Source of the DNA: Diploscapter coronatus
Taxonomy: Eukaryota; Nematoda; Chromadorea; Rhabditida; Rhabditidae
Assembly (NCBI GenBank): GCA_964036155.1
Contig: OZ038423.1
Coordinates: 43,353,249-43,417,248, forward strand
Reading direction: 5' to 3'
Length of the DNA: 64,000 nt
The notes below the pieces were generated by a model. The model searched no databases and was not told the DNA's origin. It saw only the letters and a program-made list of their open reading frames with translations. The translations under genes and the position numbers were made by a program. Positions within the stretch are counted from its first letter, which is position 1, and every line of letters starts with the position of its first letter. Below, piece after piece: positions 1 to 11,900 of this stretch.

Positions 1-199
1 TTGACCGAACTTTTGGTAGGCCTGAAAAAAATCAAGTCTCTGAATTCTTGTTTTTTTTTTTTTTTATCTTCTCTACACATATACTTTTTGTCTTTTAGAA
101 ATGTCTTGGATCTGAATTTGATAGCCGCAGAGAATTCAATTATCAAAAAACCGAAAATTATTTTTTTGTAACAATGAATAAGTCTGATTTTAGATAAAG
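1..199. other. 3' flank of the RPRD1-like gene; no gene seen
   Basis: AT-rich sequence with a T run near 51-66. It lies downstream of the RPRD1-like stop codon and probably holds its 3' UTR and the start of the next intergenic stretch. I see no reading frame with coding character on either strand. Confidence 0.5.
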
Positions 200-1923
200 T
201 TAAATTCGACTAACATCCTCGACGATGGTGACCTCTTTGAGTTGACTGGCGAACACCCTCCTGGCCAATTCGGTGACCTCGATCAGCTCGAGCATTTTTC
301 GCTTCTGCGTCTCCATCGCGTGACGGAAGTCCACGACCTGCTGCACTGCGTCAGATACCTCGTCCAGCAGAACTGCACCTTCTTTCTTGTCTAAAAAATA
401 ATAAATTGAACAACTTGTTATCAACTTAAAAAGATATATATTCAGGTAAAGCATAAAAATGGTGAAAAATATCAATAAAATTAGGAACTTAAACATCCGA
501 AAGAGAAATTAGATTCTTTCGAGATTGCTATTTGCTTAATTCTCACCTTTCATCCGATTGATGATTTCCTTGCGATAGTTGAAATCAGCCCTGCTCACCG
601 TCTCCACGCCGCGTTGGATTACTTCGCGAGTCTGAAATTTCCCATTTATTCGCATTTTCTCGGTAATCTAAAGTGCACCTTAGCAAAAGCCTCGATCTTC
701 TTGTAGACGTCTTCCGTGTCCAGTTCCACACACGCTTCTGCCTCTTGATTGTCGTCAGACACTGTAAATTGGAGATAATTTCAAAGAGCAAACAATTAGA
801 ATTTAGATTCCAAGAATTTCATAAATTTTGAAAGGCACAATGGGAAATTTTCAAACTGACTAAGAAAATTGATCATGGTGCTGACGGTGGCCTGCGTGAA
901 GACACGTCGCTCCGTGAAAATGTCGATGCATCGCCTCATCGCTTGAGTCACTTGGGCATCGGTTCTAAAATTAAAATTTACTTGGAGTCTTTATTTTCGG
1001 ATAGAATCTTCAAATAGCATAAATTTCAATTATCTTGAATTTCGGACTTCTCAATTTTATCCTAGTTATGTATTTATCAACTATCATTCATTTGCTTTCT
1101 TTATATGAATTCCCAGAACGAACCTTCCGATCTGAACAGCAGAAAGGACAGCCGGCTGGAATGCAGGAATGAGGAAGTCGAGATTCTTGTGCTTCGCCTT
1201 CTGCACGACGTCGTTCATCACGTAGAACAGACCGATGCGTTGGACGGAGGTGGGCGCTGAAAACTTTGCATCTTCTTCAAGCAGCAGAATGCATGCTAAT
1301 TTTCAAAATTGAAAATTTCCCAACAAAAGTTATCCAGAATAGCGTTTTCTTTCCTAATCTTCACTACTCTATTCTGACTACATGTACGTTCTTCCAAAAT
1401 GTTGAGTAGAGGTGAGAAAAGAGTGAAAGGGTGTGAAATAACGTGGGAAGAATGCGCTGCAGTTCTATATTTTAAAATGATTTGCAAACTTTATGCCCGA
1501 TGGTCTCGAATAAGTATGATTTTCGAACTGACCATTTCTAAAAGCCTGCAACCACCCATCAACAATTAGCTCAATCGTGGCCTTGTCCTTGTAATGCATA
1601 ATCCAATTCGACAGCAGCTCCACATCGTCTTGCTTGTCCGTGCTCAGCTGAAAATTTCAACTTATCGAATCCTGATAAAATCATTCTCTTCTGGAAAAGT
1701 GATTTTCTAAAAGAAGGACGAATTGTCATCGCCTACTTGCGAAATCCGCTCTTCCAAAGTTTGTAAAAGCAGGTGGTTGAAAAATAATTGATTTTTTTGA
1801 GGATATATGTAAAAATCGATCTTATCTCCAGTAATATCGTATTTTGAAAAAAAAAACAAACAAACAGGAAAAACTAACATCTTCGAAGCGACGGACGACG
1901 ATGTCCGACGTAAGGACACCCAT
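200..1923 (-). CDS. RPRD1: RPRD1-like protein (CID + CREPT coiled coil), 7 exons
   Basis: RPRD1 (CREPT/p15RS) proteins bind the phosphorylated C-terminal repeat of RNA polymerase II through a CID domain and dimerise through a C-terminal coiled coil, affecting termination and CTD dephosphorylation. Exons as I splice them: 1879-1923, 1533-1647, 1124-1256, 861-964, 679-761, 547-631, 200-390. All phases agree and give about 250 residues; human RPRD1A/B are about 310. CID hallmarks are the helix reading DVELLSNWIMHYKDKA, the segment RIGLFYVMNDVVQKAK (family: FLYLANDVIQ) and the ERRVF step. The last three exons are a charged helix matching the CREPT domain. The ATG at 1923 is the only in-frame Met at the start of exon 1. 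Divergent to the PHPT1-like gene, so the 700 bp between them may be a shared promoter. The first exon is short and the true N-terminus is the least certain part. Confidence 0.85.
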
Positions 1924-2621
1924 CGATGAGCCGAAGTCGAGGGACTGATACCCGACTTATCCAGAAATAAAGTTGGTTAGCTGAAATGAAGAAACACTGA
2001 ATCAGAGAAGAAATAAAACAAAAATGACTTGTCGAGCGAAAATGAATGATCAGTCATGATTCTCCTGAACAAGAGTGATAAATATCAACTCAAAACTGCT
2101 CATCCTGTTCTCCAGAACAATCTCTATGCCAGATCAGGAAGTTGAATTGTAAAGGAGCATAAAAAATAAATGAAAAAAAAAAATCCCGAGAAAATCAGCA
2201 GCGATTTTGAAAACGAGAACGAATGCAGTTAATTGTCATCAGCAAATGTCCCACTATCCGTACAACGACTGCGAATATTTACAGCGTACTCTGCGTTTAG
2301 GCGCGTAGTTAAAATTCAACCAAAGAGAGGGCGAATGAAAGGAAGGAAAAAGGAAGAATTTTCTCGATTTCTGGGATGTCGTGACTCTTCGTCATTTTCT
2401 GGAACATTCTGTCTGGGATTGTGCTTGATGAGTTCAAAGTCTTTCTTCTCGAACTTCTCACACCCCGCTTCATTAATCTTGTGTACATTTCAAATTGTCG
2501 CTTTGAAAAATCTAACTTGCATTTCAATAACTTGTTCGATTTCAGTCCTTCCGACCTGTCGTGTGCACTCCGTTCGTTTCTTCTGTCAGTCGTCGTCCCA
2601 TCGACTCGTCGTTTCTGCACG
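1924..2621. promoter_or_regulatory. Divergent intergenic region between RPRD1-like and PHPT1
   Basis: About 700 bp separate the two divergent start codons and should hold both promoters. A strong acceptor (gatttcag, AG at 2544-2545) lies 76 nt before the PHPT1 ATG, so its mRNA begins with a 5' UTR exon or a trans-spliced leader. I recognise no TATA box or named element. Confidence 0.5.
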
Positions 2622-3455
2622 ATGCCTCTGAGTGACGTGCCCGACGTCGACATCGACCCGAGTGGCGTCTACAAGTATATCCTCATCAAGGCAAGGACAT
2701 ACGAATGTTGTAACAGAATAATTCGATCAGGATGTTGTATAATATTTTTGACATGAAGGAAAATATCCTTTTTTAGAAAAAACAAAAAAAAAAGTTCTAA
2801 AATGTCTTATCTTTCTTTCAATATGAATAAAAAGCGGCAGAAGTGTAGTATCGAAATTCCAAGTTCTTTCTTCTGGTCAAATTGAAAGTTATAGATCGAC
2901 TGTCTTTAATGAAAACTTCAAATAAACATATACGCTATTAAAAATGTTGGGATTTACCCGAGTTTTTTCTTAGTTTTCATTTTCAGGTAACAGACCGTTC
3001 GAATTCTGAAGAGAAACACATCGTGCGAGGCTACGCGAGCTGCCATTTCCACGCCAACATTCTCGAGGAGACCAAGAAGAAAACGCCCAGGGATTTGAAA
3101 CTGAAGTGCGTGGGCGGCGGCAGAATCAAACACGACTCTGAAATAAAGGATCTGTTCGTCTATGGATACAGCCAGGTAGCTTTTCGAAAGTCGATTACCA
3201 TTCTGCATGTCAAAGTTTTGAACAGACAATTTTCTGTATTGAAACACTTCGTTTGTAATTTGTCATCTAGGTAACGAATAGAAAATTCCTAATTTTTCAA
3301 ACTTCTAGCTTGCAAAATGATTGCTAATTGGGAAATTAAACTTCATACTGATTCAAATTCAGGGCTTCGGCCAAGCAGACCACACGATTGCCGTTGCGAT
3401 TCTCAAGAGGGCCTATCCCGATTACAGCGTCACCTACTCGAATGAGGGATATTGA
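2622..3455 (+). CDS. PHPT1: 14 kDa phosphohistidine phosphatase (janus/PHPT1 family)
   Basis: A small cytosolic phosphatase that removes phosphate from histidine in proteins. Three exons: 2622-2690, 2987-3175, 3363-3455, giving about 116 residues (human 125). Family landmarks in order: PDVDIDPSGVYKYILIK at the N-terminus, HIVRGYASCHFHANI, KCVGGGRI, VYGYSQGFGQADH and the C-terminal YPDYSVTYSNEGY. The catalytic His is expected to be His45, in FHANI. Exon 1 ends AAG|GCAAGG, a GC-AG donor. The family alignment (LIK then VTD) requires this junction, and the nearby GT at 2709 would add residues unlike the family. The start is the first Met. Confidence 0.95.
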
Positions 3456-5068
3456 AGCAGCATGAGTATTTGTGAGTTTTCTACTTTTCATCAATTCATT
3501 AATTTTACAGTTGTAGAATACAAACTCCAAGTCCATCAAAATTCTAGCTCAACCTGGAAGAATATTCAAATTCTCCTACAACCGAACATATTCTACCGAT
3601 ATCTGACTTTCTTCAAAGATTTTGACTCTTCAAGCTCAAAAAGAATTGGTTTTAATTATTTTTCTAATCTTTCATGAATTATAGTCATCTAATGTTTGAT
3701 AAAACTATCCAGAAAGCTATTATTTATCTGTGGGTATTACAAATAATAGAAATTCTGCCAATTCATAATGTCAGCCAATTTTTTCTCTGCGTATTTTTTG
3801 ACTGAAGAAAATTGCCGATCTTAAATTTCGGGACATTCATTTTAATCCCGATGAAAATTTTTTCATATTTTTCAAATATTTTTTAGTAACACCTAGATTT
3901 CATAGTTTTTCCGGATCATACGAAACCGATAATAAATTCGCTTATATTTTCGCCCGTTTTTTCGTGTCTTGATACAGCCATTTTGCACTGTTTGTATTGG
4001 TTTTGGTCATTTTTCTGGGTTTCCTATATTTTAAACCAATTCACAATCACCACTATTTGTAGAATTCATCAACTTTTAGAATAAGAGTGCAGAGAAAGAA
4101 AGAAGAACGATGGATTTTACAAGCGCTGGTAATATGTAGTGAACTGGCGAATTATACAGGAGACCGTTTTTCGGGGTCGATTCAATTCATGTTTCTCTCC
4201 ATTTTCTGACCTCGTCCATTCATTTTCCCTCTTCCTTCATTTCTGTCTTCTTTCTGACTGTCACTGTCATTTCCTACATCAAACCATGTCATCTTCACTT
4301 TCTCTGAATCTTTCATTCTTTTCGCCTATTTTATGATCTGAACTGTAGTCAGGTAAAAATTCTGTACCTGTTTACCTACCAATGAGTAATACTTTTGATT
4401 TTTGCTGAATCTTATAATTCTTACATTTTTATTTGAGTTGCAGTACCTTCTTCCGGCATTTCGAGAAATGAAGATTTTTATACTGGAAGAGAGCAATAGG
4501 TTTTTTTCTGTCTAGCGATTTTTCAGTTTTCTAAACCATGTACTTTGTTTCTAACAAATTTCCAGGTTTGACATTTCTTTCCAAATTTTCTCTGACAGAC
4601 ATCGTTCAGGCTTCACTGTTGCCAAGCAATGTCCATTTTATTGGCAAAGGCATTCTCTAACGTTATGAAAGGAAAGAGACACAGGAATACCCTGTCTTTC
4701 TGATAATAATCTTTTTCTATTGCTTTGCTTGCCATACTCCTGGATAAGCCTATTGCCATGTCTTATCACTTTTTCCTGCCTTATTCCGATGCTGTCTTTT
4801 TTCTTTACGATCTCTGTCTATCATTTCTATTCAACCATAGCCTCAGATATTCATTTATTTAGTTTTCGCTGGCTTGATCGCATGAGTTTATTCGAGTTGG
4901 CAGTGAGTTTTGTCCACCTGAACGAAAATTTTTAATTATCTCCAAATTCATGTATCAACTGTAGTTTATTTCGGTTGTGCAAGACTTGGCTGAAAATTCT
5001 TTGATTTTTAGCTATCGTGTGTCTCATTTTACTATGAACTTTAGCTTTCCCTAATTTTCAGGTAGAAA
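3456..5068. other. Intergenic, 1.6 kb; no gene found
   Basis: AT-rich, with pyrimidine-rich tracts around 4190-4330 and 4790-4860 that create long but implausible Phe/Ser/Leu frames. Probably the PHPT1 3' UTR (AATAAA at 3931-3936 is one candidate signal) and the promoter or 5' UTR intron of the FABP gene. Confidence 0.5.
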
Positions 5069-6659
5069 ATGTCGCAATTTCAAGGCTACTGGAAGCTTGA
5101 CAAGTCTGACAACTTCGATGAATACATGAAGGAAGTGCAGGTCGCTCTCGTAACGAGAAAGATCGCGTCCACTCTCAAGCCCGATCTCGATATCAAAATC
5201 GAGGTAAGGTCATGACTTTTTCGAACATTCTCTTTCTTTTTGGAACGAATTTTTGTTAATAAGTAAACGGTCTGATGATAACCTTCTGCGAATCCAAAAT
5301 GATATCCTGTAATTGTGTCTACAATTGCCGCGTTACCTCATTCATACAAGATAGAACGGGAGTAGATCTTGCTCTTATCATATTTAGCATGTAAGGATGC
5401 GAAGACCAGCTAATTTTCAAATCGTCAACGGATATTAAACCTTTAAAGATAATGGATTTCTTTGAGGGCAACAAATGGACGCTTCACTCGGAGTCGACAT
5501 TCAAGAATCACACGCTGGTCTTCACGCTGGACGAAGAGTTCGAGGAAACGACTCCCGATGGCAGAAAACTGCGATCCAAAGTCAGCCTGGTTGATGGAAA
5601 AATCGTCCACATTCAGGTAGCCATTGGCATAAATCACAATTTCGTGACTGAAATGTCATTGAGTGAGTTTGTAGACAATCGTCTAGTGTGCGAAGTATTG
5701 ACATTTCGAGAGAAATATACTAAAAAAGTAATTGAATTTCGCACATATTTCTTCCATGTTATTCAATCAGAAACAAACCTAGGGAGAACTAAAGTCAGGA
5801 TATCTCTGTAACCTACCACCCTCTATAATGTGTTAGTTTGTATCTATAGTCTGAGATTATCAACAAATTTCCTCCTGACGTGGTGGCGTCATAATGCAAA
5901 TTTCGCTCGAGCAACTATACCTCGTATTTTAGTCTAATTCAAATGCTCCATAGGTCTGACCAGAAAGCGAACACACTTTTGATATTTCCCGTGAAATTTT
6001 TCATTCCTAAACAAAAGATTATGAAACCGTTTGAATCAAGTCAAGTCAATGAATGCTCCAATTTGGCATCTCAAATCAGCGATTTACGACTGCTTGGAAC
6101 GCAGAAGTTGATAAGTGGCAGAATCGTTCGAATAAAGTACACCGCTAAATGCTGAATTGATAAATTGATAATCTAGCTGATATTCCAACACAAAGTATGC
6201 AGACCTCTCTTGAGCACTCGTTTGGAAAGATTGAATATTTGAAGAAAATGATAAAAAATAAAAGAATGTCCAGGAAAATGAAATAAAAGATTCTGTATTT
6301 AGAAAGCGATCAAAGCCGACGATCGAGACAGCGTGATTACGAGATGGGTCGATGGCGATCGCATGTTTGTCACTCTGGTAAGTGCGCTTGAAAAAAAATA
6401 TCAATCAAATATTTCGATCGTTATGTTTTGATATTTTAAAAAATCCAGCAATTACGTCTAGGTTTTAATAAAACTCATTTTATGAATAATCTATTGTTCC
6501 AAGTCTAAAATGATTATTCTCATGGAGTTTAACCTCAATTCGCTAAAAATAAATTCATAAAATTCTATCGGTCTATAAATATACGGTGAAATTTATCCTC
6601 CATTTTAGGCAAGCGGTAGTGTGACGGCTCACCGTGAATACGCCCGATCGCACAAATAA
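5069..6659 (+). CDS. Fatty-acid-binding protein (FABP/CRABP family)
   Basis: A cytosolic ten-strand beta-barrel carrier of fatty acids or retinoids. Four exons: 5069-5203, about 5449-5616, 6303-6377, 6609-6659. The total is about 140 residues, close to the 130-135 of the family. Signatures: the N-terminal FQGYWKLDKSDNFDEYM (family G.WKL..SENFD.Y.K), the mid part STFKNHTLVFTLDEEFEETT, VDGK, and the C-terminal VTAHREYAR, whose Arg-x-Tyr is the carboxylate-binding motif. The exon 2 start is ambiguous: AG at 5447-5448, or GAG just before GGCAACAAATGG, which would shorten a hairpin by six residues. A perfect acceptor (attttcag) ends 7 nt before the ATG, suggesting a trans-spliced leader or a 5' UTR intron. 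Confidence 0.92.
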
Positions 6660-8904
6660 GTCATCTTCTCAATCAGATCTAGTCCCCATTGGCTTTGAGT
6701 TGCATTGTCTCATCTGCAGGGTAATTGCATCATTTGAAGAGAATGGATACATTATCCCGTCCCTTCAACACCATTATTTCTGCTCAGCGCATTTTTCATA
6801 TTTCATTTTACTTTTACTTTCGACGAATAAACTATTCGATTCGTTTGTGAATTATGCTGTCATTTTTTGTCCAGTGAGGATAGTTGATAATCCCGAAAAT
6901 GAAGAGGTAGAAAATTTATGCTGACGAGTTTTTGTATGAAGAACTCCAATATTCAGTGCACTTTTAATCCAGAGATGAAAAAAATAGCGAATTATGATGA
7001 TTTGCTCGTGCTATTTGAAATGATTGAGTAAATTCATGCATCAATACTTTCTATCGAATATGCTCTTCTATTTTGAGCTTCATTTGTGGATGCTTTTCAA
7101 ATGTACGAAGATCAGGTTGAGGTGGGATTTTATAATATCTTTCGCGATCTTTCGAATGGGAATATCCATTGCAAGTTTACTTGCGAAATACTTGATGCAT
7201 AACTTTCATTTTTCAACTTTTGTCAGTAATGAGGCTATAAATGAATTTTGAAAACTCGGAATTACACGAAAAGTTTTCCGAATAAAAATTCTGAAAACTT
7301 CCCAATTGGAGTTCATTCTTAACCCTGACTTTAGTAATTCGTCGATACCCAATTTGATCCTTTTCAAATCTCGAATTCGACATGCCCCACGTCTGTTTGC
7401 ATAGTGCATTTTGCCAATATAACGTCCTGGTAACCGTCCGTATTGATCTGTCGAACAAAAGATTGGGAAAATGGAGAGGAATGGGCGGGAAAAAGAAGAG
7501 AAGCGATGAAAAGTGTATGAAAAGTGGGGGAAAGAGAAAGGCAAAAGAGCCAGAGAGTACAAAGCGTAAGGGCGCACCCACACGACAGAGATAAACCGAG
7601 TTCATCTGTCCCCAGGTCATTCTCCCATTCCTCCTTCCGCACATCATATTTCACATTCGTACATCTCGCCTTTATCTTTATGATGCATTATCACACAGAT
7701 CCTTTTTTTTTCCTTTTCTCGAACGATTTTCTTCTCCGATTTTTCTATTCGCAATATTCTGAATGAATATTTGCCATCATTTCTTTGAAATTTAAAATAA
7801 TTGTTGTCTTTCGCTCATTTTTTAAATTCGAATATTATTCTGGAAAAGGCGCACATACTCGGTTGAATACCACAATTTTCATCGAATTTTTGACGTCCTT
7901 CCAATTTTCTCGCCTTTTCCCATATTTTTCTTCGTGCATCTTCAAAGCACGACTAACAGTAGTTACATCGCATTGCCAATGTATGCTGCAGCGCTTTTTC
8001 GGGAAGAAATTTTGGATGCAGATGCACTCAGAAGGCAATAATTTTGGTGCAATTTTTTTAAAAAAGAATATCATATTTCAAATCAATTGCATCCTCGTTT
8101 CAAATTTTCAGCCCATTTCTGTTTACATAACTCATTGCCAAATAACTTTTTTCAATTTTCTGGCGAATTTGATCAAATTCGATTACACGAATTTCATTAA
8201 AAAAGGATTCCGCTGTTTAGCTCTTTGCAAACTATTGAAATGCCCCATTTATAAAGCTGTACTTCACGAAGATTGTATATTCCATCTAATTTTCTATGAT
8301 TGAATATGGCACGCCATGCTTCCTTCTATTTATTTGCTTCAGTGCAATTTATCTTTGCTCTTCACCTCTTTTTCTTATCATCATTTTAATTTGCGTTTCG
8401 ATTCAGATTCATTTTCACCGTTTGTCGCTATTTTTATATTTTTCTACCAGCTTACTTTCCGTTAATCTGTATTTCTGTCCCCTGATAAAAGTCCGTGGAG
8501 TTTTTCATCAAATATATTCTCGCAATTTCAAAGGAATAGACTTTAGTTTATCTGAAAACTTTCATTTTTATATCTGCACATCTCAATTTTTCATCATTTA
8601 TTAGAAATTTTGCTTTTCTTTAAAAAAACCTCGATCATTTTATTTGTGTTTCCTAAAATCATACGATTTTTACATTGATCCAAAATTTACCTTCATTAAT
8701 TTTCTTTTCTACTTCTTTTCCAAACGATGCCATTTCGCACATAGTTTTATCAATCTGCAAAATGCAGTGTGACAAATTTGCCGAAGCAATGCATTTCTGT
8801 ATCGCGTTGACTGTTTGACGATGATTGTTTGACCCTGTTCGCTGATTGACTCTTCTCCTTGCAGGCCGAGCGGCCAGTAACAGGGAAGCAGACAGGACAA
8901 GGCA
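6660..8904. other. Intergenic, 2.2 kb, with a purine-rich GC patch
   Basis: AATAAA at 6826-6831 is a likely poly(A) signal for the FABP gene. A purine-rich, less AT-rich patch at 7460-7590, followed by a C/T-rich stretch, stands out and may be a non-coding first exon or promoter of TMEM144. The 172-codon frame at 7785-8303 is T-rich and I do not believe it is coding. An acceptor (cttgcag, AG 8863-8864) lies 40 nt before the TMEM144 ATG. Confidence 0.45.
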
Positions 8905-11900
8905 ATGGGACTGGAAATCGGGTTGGCCGCATGCGGCGTCTGCCTCGTCTTCTTCGGCTCCATGTTCGTCCCCGTTAGGAGTTGCGATTCGGGTGACGGT
9001 GGGAAAAGTTTCAAATTATTCAAAAAATCGAGTTTCTTGGGAAATTTGTCCAAGATTTTTTATATACCAACACTTTCTGCAAAAAATGAATGAACCTCCA
9101 AATTCGTGATTTGCGAACTGGATGAATTTTCAAAAGAATCGAAAAGCAGTAACTCTAAAACATCGCAATTTAGCATAATCGTGTAAGAAAAAGATAAGAA
9201 AGCATTATTATCTGTTCTTTATCAATTTACAACTTGATCATTTTCTATTTACAAAATGTTCTTGTTCGATAATTCTCTTGGAATAACTATTTTTGTTGTG
9301 GGAAGTGTGAAACTATATACATCGGTCACGCCATATGAATTAATACATGATATCACAGATCTCATAATTCTAGACGACACTCTCTGACAAGGGAAGGTTT
9401 TACCCTCGTCTTGGCGATATGAGACGAGAGTACCCACATCTTTCTTCCCATGGCCTGAGGATTCCAAATCTGTAAAAATTTCTTGCCCCTTCGCATGAAT
9501 ATACCCGTCCCGAGGGTCTCGAATTTCTTCTATCTCACACCCCTTACTCTCCTCAGCCGGAAAGAAGGGAAGGTGAGACATGTAATCGTGGCGCAGTGGT
9601 ATAGAGTTGGTCATAAGGATACTATGCCGTTTTATTATCTATCACTGTCCACTTTTTTCATTTAAAGAAATTATTTTTTTTGCCAAATTTATTTCCAACC
9701 TAAACAAGTTTTTTTTTTTTTGCATATTTGGTAGTACTATATAAGGGCAAAAATGGTTATCACACTCGACATATAAAAGATAGCGTTTTTGAGAAATTAA
9801 TTTTTTTCGAAATACAAACAACGTATCATTCTAAATGTTTCGTTTCATTATGAATATTTAGCAAAAATTCTGTAAAAGATAAGTTTTCGAATAAATAAAT
9901 TTGGCAAAAAAAATAATTTCTACAAATGAAAAAAGTGGACAGTGATAGATAATAAAACGGCATAGTATCCTTATGACCAACTCTATACCACTGCGCCACG
10001 ATTACATGTCTCACCTTCCCTTCTTTCCGGCTGAGGAGAGTAAGGGGTGTGAGATAGAAGAAATTCGAGACCCTCGGGACGGGTATATTCATGCGAAGGG
10101 GCAAGAAATTTTTACAGATTTGGAATCCTCAGGCCATGGGAAGAAAGATGTGGGTACTCTCGTCTCATATCGCCAAGACGAGGGTAAAACCTTCCCTTGT
10201 GAGATTTCATTGTATGAAAATTGAAGCGGAATTTTAGAAATGCTATTGATTTTTTCAATTTCCAGCTGAACATGGCTTCAAACCTGTTCAAATAGCAAAA
10301 CTTTCTACTCTTTCAATTTGAAGTTTGAAGCATAATTGTCATGGTCAGGTTTTCTTCCTGCGTCATTGCTGCACCTTTCCTTGTGAGGTTAAAATTGCTT
10401 GAAATCGTTGCCTAATTCGATGAAGAAAAGCAAAGCGAAGATGTTTTCCAGAGAATTTCAAGAAAGGTGATCGAATGATCTGCAAAAACATATAGAATTT
10501 TGATCAACTATTCACTTTCAATTATATCTTACTCTAAATCATAAATGTGAAACACCGTTTTTATCACATATCATTTTACCTAGTAGTTTCTTTATTGCTA
10601 AAAGAAATTTTAAATTATTCCGCGAAATCCTTAAATTTTTTGAGATACTGGCGAATTTTCTTAAACAAAAATATTTCTTCAATATTCAAATAAAATGATT
10701 TTTCCCAGGCATATTCGTGCAATGGCTCATGTCCCTGGCCATTCTGATCGTCGGTTTTTTCACTTTCTGGATCCAGAATTTCCCCGGCTTCTACCCGCTC
10801 GCTATGCTCGGAGGCGCATTTTGGACGATAGGTAAAAAATAAAATGTTTGAAAAAAACAATTTGTGAAAAATCTCACGAACCACGAGACGAATGACGGTA
10901 TCAATAACCGATTACTTGAGACGAAATGAATGATACTCACTTTCGATGCGCAGAATTAGCGCATTGTCTGCAGCAGATTTTACGCTATTGTATCGTATTC
11001 AAAGAATGAGTTAGACGAATATTTGTAAATATACGCAATGCACATTTTTCTTATTCGAATTTGTACATCATTTATTTCGTCTCAAGGCATCGGTCATTGG
11101 CAATAACATCTGAAAATTTGGAAAAATAACGTGGTAATAGTTTACTTTTCTGAAATTTCAAATTTGAACTGAATATTACTTTGCTCATTTGAATGAATGA
11201 TAAGGCATTAAAATCTTAATACTTTTGAATTGGCAGAAAATAGACTCGAGCCTCATGTTTTCATGATTTTTTAAATTCAGGCAATGCAACGGCGATTCCA
11301 ATAATGCACCGCATCGGTATGGCAATGGGAATGCTGATTTGGAACACGGCCAATTGCACCATGGGGTTGGTCATTCTCTGATTTATATTACAGTTCTTCA
11401 GTTCTCAATATCAAATCATTTTTAATGCTCTACTCTCTTCTCAGAAAGCCGAAAAATATTAATTCATGATTTTCTTAGAATAAAACTATTCGATTTCAGT
11501 TGGGCAGGCGGTCGCTTCGGTCTGTTCGGCATGAAGGCCAACATTCCCGCGAGTCCCATCCTCAATTATGCAGGCCTCGCCTGCGTCATCATCGGGTAAC
11601 TTTCAGAATTATTATTAAAAAACTAAATTGAGTGCATTTCCTTGAAAATTGTTCTCAAAATGAATCTTTTCTGCAAGGTGAACATATGTTTCAAAACTGA
11701 CAAGATTATTCTTTTTGAATTCATCTCATTGCCATTGCCAGTATTTCCTACCTTTTATCGACTTTAAAATTTTCAGTGGAATCCTATTTTCGCAAGTCAA
11801 GAGTACGCCTGCTGAAGCTAATGAGCAGAAAAAGGCGAAAAGACACTCGGTAAAATTGGTGAGGAGAATTTTTCCAATAATTAAATAAAAATTGAATCAC

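Noticed and set aside
7785..8303. 172-codon open frame, the longest simple ORF outside known genes
   Set aside because: T-rich strand with few possible stops; composition is Phe/Ile/Leu/Lys-driven, codons do not match the window's genes, and there are no neighbours in phase.
9249..10224. Two proteins of near-identical sequence on opposite strands
   Set aside because: They are the same inverted repeat read from both arms; no domain and no splice context.
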